From Desulfobacterales bacterium (lineage in GTDB: Bacteria; Desulfobacterota; Desulfobacteria; Desulfobacterales; UBA5852), in NCBI GenBank assembly GCA_030066455.1, contig JASJBQ010000268.1:1-6594 (forward strand): a stretch of DNA of 6,594 bases. Direction: 5' to 3'. A program made the position numbers and the translations under genes. A model generated the notes under the pieces. That model searched no databases and was not told the origin of the DNA. It worked only from the letters and a program-made list of their open reading frames with translations. Within the stretch, counting starts at the first letter, position 1. Each line of letters begins with the position of its first letter. Of the stretch, positions 5,238 to 6,594 are shown in pieces.

Positions 5238-5525
5238 TTAGCTCGTCGATGATTTTCTTCCCCTGCGTTTTGGAGGATTGTCCGGGCGCAGGAACAGACG
5301 GTCACCCTGCTGCACACAGGTGCCCGTGACCGTATCGCCGCGCGGGCTTTCAAACTCGGCCTTGTCCCCGGGCGATTTTCCCTCGCAGGCGATATAGGCT
5401 TCCGGCGGCGGCTCTGGCCGCCTTCCACCTCGATCCTGCGCAAAAGCGCCACTCCCGAATGCACCGATGGCAATAAAGATCACCAATAGAATGATTACGA
5501 TGGGGAAACTTTTTGCGATGATCAT
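5238..5525 (-). CDS. Small exported protein with two conserved cysteines
   Basis: The precursor has 95 residues. Residues 1-29 form a Sec signal (long Ile/Leu/Val core, ending GAFA before Gln30). The mature part starts with an Arg/Pro-rich linker (DRGGRRPEPPPEA). A compact domain follows with ACEGKSPGDKAEFESPRGD (residues 46-64) and GTC (68-70), so Cys47 and Cys70 probably form a disulfide. The tail is strongly basic (KRRGRKSS). The pattern AC.GK..GD...F.SP.G....G.C recurs in uncharacterised secreted proteobacterial proteins; I know no assigned function. The ATG at 5523-5525 is supported by AAGGAG 8 nt upstream. It lies downstream of the Spy/CpxP-like gene on the same strand, separated by a 143-bp palindromic element. 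Without that insertion the gap would be about 49 bp, so co-expression as an envelope-stress unit is plausible. Confidence 0.75.
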   Translation of the reverse strand: MIIAKSFPIVIILLVIFIAIGAFGSGAFAQDRGGRRPEPPPEAYIACEGKSPGDKAEFESPRGDTVTGTCVQQGDRLFLRPDNPPKRRGRKSSTS

Positions 5526-5533
5526 TGCATGCT

Positions 5534-5539
5534 CTCCTT
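5534..5539 (-). promoter_or_regulatory. Ribosome binding site of the small exported protein
   Basis: AAGGAG on the minus strand lies 8 nt before the ATG at 5525. It sits only 14 bp from the left end of the TA-flanked element, so that element occupies the gene's immediate 5' region. Confidence 0.7.
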
Positions 5540-5553
5540 AAATTTGATTTTTC

Positions 5554-5696
5554 TAGAAACTATCTCAAAATAAAGATTAGGGTTCCTGGCAAGGCGTGAG
5601 ACGGCGAGAAAGCGGAGCATACAAATAGTATGTGAGCATTTTGAGCCGGTTCACAACACCGCCAGGGGCACTTAGATTTTTTTGAGATAGGTTCTA
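5554..5696. mobile_element. MITE-like palindromic element with terminal inverted repeats and TA flanks
   Basis: The outer 20 bp (5554-5573) match the reverse complement of 5677-5696 at 18 positions. The core TAGAA-N-CTATCTCAAAA is exact apart from one base. Each end begins with TA, fitting a TA target-site duplication as made by IS630/Tc1-mariner transposases. Inside, CCTGGC (5592-5597) pairs with the complementary GCCAGG (5661-5666), CGGC with GCCG, and a central CATAC-AAATA-GTATG caps the structure. The whole element can therefore fold into one long interrupted hairpin. It has no coding capacity. It sits between the small exported protein gene and the Spy/CpxP-like gene. A non-autonomous MITE is my reading; a structured intergenic repeat of another kind is the alternative. 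Confidence 0.65.
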
Positions 5697-5715
5697 AAAA
5701 GGTCGTCAGGGATAA

Positions 5716-6255
5716 TTAGGCCGCATGATTTTCGATGCGGCCCTTCCGGCCAGTCTGGGGACCCCGCTTTTTCTCCTGCCATAGTTGCTGTTTCAGCTTG
5801 TCCATCTGATCGGCATTTAGAATTTCTCCCAGCGTGAGGCGAGATTCAATTCGCTGGATAAAGAGGCGCCCCCTCACCTCCGAGATCTGTTGCGCCAGTT
5901 TCAGGATTGACTGTTGATCAACCGTGTCAGCGGAAAAAGCCTTTTCCATCTGCAGGTCCAAACGGTCGAGTTGGGCTTTCAGTTCCAACCGTTTTTCCCG
6001 GGAAGTGAAATCCGCATCCCGAAGCTTTTTGATTTGCGCTTCCGTGAGTTCCAGCTTCTGGACCATCTGCGGGTCCTGCCATATGCCCAGGGGGGGGCGG
6101 TGATGCCTGTGCCGCTCCATGGCGCCCTTGTGCCCAACGGCTGTCTTGGCGGATGCCCCGGCCATGGCCGGCAGGGCGCCGGCCGCCATGAAAAAAGCCG
6201 CCAGTACCAAAACCATGATGCTTCGGTCTACCGTCCTTCTCAGTTTCGCGTCCAT
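5716..6255 (-). CDS. Spy/CpxP-like periplasmic LTXXQ-family protein
   Basis: The precursor has 179 residues. Residues 1-32 are a Sec signal peptide (hydrophobic core 13-27, cleavage after AMA). The mature protein starts with a His-rich, metal-binding-like segment (His42, His49, His51, His52). Long amphipathic helices follow, with the family motif LTEAQ at residues 70-74 and a second, degenerate copy LNADQ at 146-150. Length and layout fit the Spy/CpxP/ZraP group of periplasmic chaperones and stress sensors. CpxP dampens the CpxA kinase, Spy is a chaperone, and ZraP is zinc-linked; the His cluster leans slightly to metal binding. GGAGG 7 nt ahead supports the ATG at 6253-6255. The gene is divergent from an OmpR-family response regulator across 226 bp containing GTAAA repeats, the same geometry as cpxP/cpxR in enterobacteria. 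Exact orthology cannot be settled from the sequence. Confidence 0.85.
   Translation of the reverse strand: MDAKLRRTVDRSIMVLVLAAFFMAAGALPAMAGASAKTAVGHKGAMERHRHHRPPLGIWQDPQMVQKLELTEAQIKKLRDADFTSREKRLELKAQLDRLDLQMEKAFSADTVDQQSILKLAQQISEVRGRLFIQRIESRLTLGEILNADQMDKLKQQLWQEKKRGPQTGRKGRIENHAA
5719..5742 (-). terminator. Hairpin at the 3' end of the Spy/CpxP-like gene
   Basis: A perfect 8-bp inverted repeat, GGCCGCAT (5719-5726) with ATGCGGCC (5735-5742), has an 8-nt loop. It covers the last codons and ends directly at the TAA stop. On the minus strand TAATTAT follows rather than a T-tract, so termination efficiency is doubtful; it may instead protect the mRNA end. Confidence 0.4.
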
Positions 6256-6262
6256 TTTTTAT

Positions 6263-6267
6263 CCTCC
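6263..6267 (-). promoter_or_regulatory. Ribosome binding site of the Spy/CpxP-like gene
   Basis: GGAGG on the minus strand lies 7 nt upstream of the ATG at 6253-6255 and fixes the start at the signal peptide. Confidence 0.75.
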
Positions 6268-6329
6268 ATTAAGCAAAGTGGTTGTGGGGATCCGTCTCCC
6301 CGGATTTGCACTGAGGATAAGGGATGGAT

Positions 6330-6378
6330 GTAAAGGTTATTTTTCGATCAGGGGCTTTTTTGTAAAGAATTTGTAAAG
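6330..6378. promoter_or_regulatory. CpxR-box-like GTAAA direct repeats in the divergent region
   Basis: GTAAA at 6362-6366 and 6373-6377 are separated by 6 bp. They sit in a larger exact repeat TTTGTAAAG (6359-6367 and 6370-6378) with an 11-bp period. A third GTAAAG starts at 6330, 32 bp earlier, about three helical turns. Tandem GTAAA spaced by 5-6 bp is the known CpxR site, and 11-bp direct repeats are typical of OmpR-family regulators. The repeats lie between the Spy/CpxP-like gene and the response regulator, just upstream of the regulator's predicted -35. They probably bind that regulator and control both genes. Confidence 0.65.
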
Positions 6379-6382
6379 TCGA

Positions 6383-6410
6383 TTGCCCTTGGCGCCGCTT
6401 GAGGTATAAG
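6383..6410 (+). promoter_or_regulatory. Predicted promoter of the response regulator gene
   Basis: TTGCCC (6383-6388) and TATAAG (6405-6410) are separated by 16 bp on the plus strand. The GTAAA repeats end at 6377, directly before the -35, a position suited to activation by a bound OmpR-family protein. The leader to the ATG at 6482 would be about 65 nt. Confidence 0.5.
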
Positions 6411-6481
6411 ACAGGAACCATTGATTGGGCCGGGAACAAGTTGGCGTTGTCTCGCAGCCCTCAAAGCGTGAATAATCTGAA

Positions 6482-6594
6482 ATGAAAATCCTGATTGTGG
6501 ATGATGACAAAAAACTCTGCCAGCTGGTAGCCGACTATCTGGAGCCGATGGGCTATGATGTCGATGCGGCCCACAATGGTCCCCATGGATTGGA
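6482..6594 (+). CDS. OmpR/CpxR-type response regulator, N-terminal fragment
   Basis: Only the first 37 codons are inside the window. The start MKILIVDDDKKLCQLVADYL is the receiver-domain opening: a hydrophobic first strand ending in the acidic residues Asp7-Asp9 that bind Mg2+. A helix follows, then GYDVDAAHNGPHGL (residues 24-37), the second strand and the beginning of helix 2. The phosphorylated Asp and the output domain lie beyond the right edge. This opening is most like OmpR-family regulators (CpxR, RstA, PhoB type). Its position divergent from a Spy/CpxP-like gene suggests a CpxR-like role, with a histidine kinase probably next. No clear Shine-Dalgarno precedes the ATG at 6482-6484, though the frame and motif make this start convincing. 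The DNA-binding class is inferred from context. Confidence 0.85.
   Translation, partial: MKILIVDDDKKLCQLVADYLEPMGYDVDAAHNGPHGL

Noticed and set aside
4782..5252. 156-codon plus-strand frame opposite the STAS fragment
   Set aside because: It is antisense to a recognisable STAS sequence, reads through the strong hairpin, and shows no domain.
5054..5473. 139-codon minus-strand frame overlapping the small exported protein and the STAS fragment
   Set aside because: It is out of frame with the signal-peptide protein and Arg/Lys/Ser-rich. I also checked it as a source of the missing STAS N-terminus and it shows no such sequence.
5914..6333. Plus-strand frame antisense to the Spy/CpxP-like gene
   Set aside because: The opposite strand carries a clear signal peptide, LTXXQ motif and ribosome binding site; this frame has none of these.
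1..6594. tRNA, rRNA, CRISPR array or complete insertion sequence
   Set aside because: I saw no cloverleaf with acceptor and TPsiC arms, no regularly spaced direct repeats and no transposase motifs on reading both strands by eye. A covariance-model search would settle the small RNA question.

Overview
The window reads as chromosomal DNA of a Gram-negative proteobacterium. Several genes encode proteins with Sec signal peptides or many membrane segments. They include a class II cytochrome c, a b561-type cytochrome b, a Spy/CpxP-like periplasmic protein and a TauE/DsbD-type membrane protein. The overall flavour (ArsR plus a short Cys-rich coiled-coil protein, b/c cytochromes, a TA-flanked hairpin repeat) resembles Desulfobacterota/Deltaproteobacteria, but that assignment comes from recalled family resemblance and is tentative. 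No rRNA, tRNA, CRISPR array or intact transposase gene was seen.

Layout. (1) Bases 1-910, minus strand: a FixH/YtkA-like periplasmic domain protein, whose 3' end overlaps the start of a TauE/SafE (DsbD_2/UreH-like) membrane protein that runs off the left edge. (2) Bases 911-1323: a gap of about 410 bp with no convincing gene. (3) Bases 1324-2610, plus strand: an EamA/DMT transporter and a YnfA (UPF0060) membrane protein 15 bp apart, followed by a hairpin. (4) Bases 2878-3336, plus strand: a secreted cytochrome c'/c556, meeting tail to tail and overlapping by 13 bp with a minus-strand cytochrome b561 (3324-4010). (5) Bases 4010-4763, minus strand: a probable ArsR-controlled unit. It has a promoter with a perfect TTGACA, a dyad operator at the expected start site, an ArsR regulator with three closely spaced cysteines, a 69-residue protein with a Cys/His-rich head and a four-heptad coiled coil, and then the cytochrome b. 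(6) Bases 4806-5237: a STAS-domain fragment missing its N-terminal half, and a strong hairpin. (7) Bases 5238-6255, minus strand: a small exported two-cysteine protein and a Spy/CpxP-like protein, separated by a TA-flanked, MITE-like palindromic element of about 140 bp. (8) Bases 6256-6594: a divergent control region carrying GTAAA-N6-GTAAA direct repeats, then the start of an OmpR-family response regulator running off the right edge.

Functional reading. The right end looks like a Cpx-type envelope-stress arrangement: a periplasmic Spy/CpxP homologue divergent from an OmpR-family regulator, with CpxR-box-like repeats between them. The centre looks like a thiol- or metal-responsive ArsR unit linked to a membrane b-type and a periplasmic c-type cytochrome. 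The left end resembles pairs that accompany metal handling or cytochrome oxidase maturation. These functional links are inferences from gene family and order.
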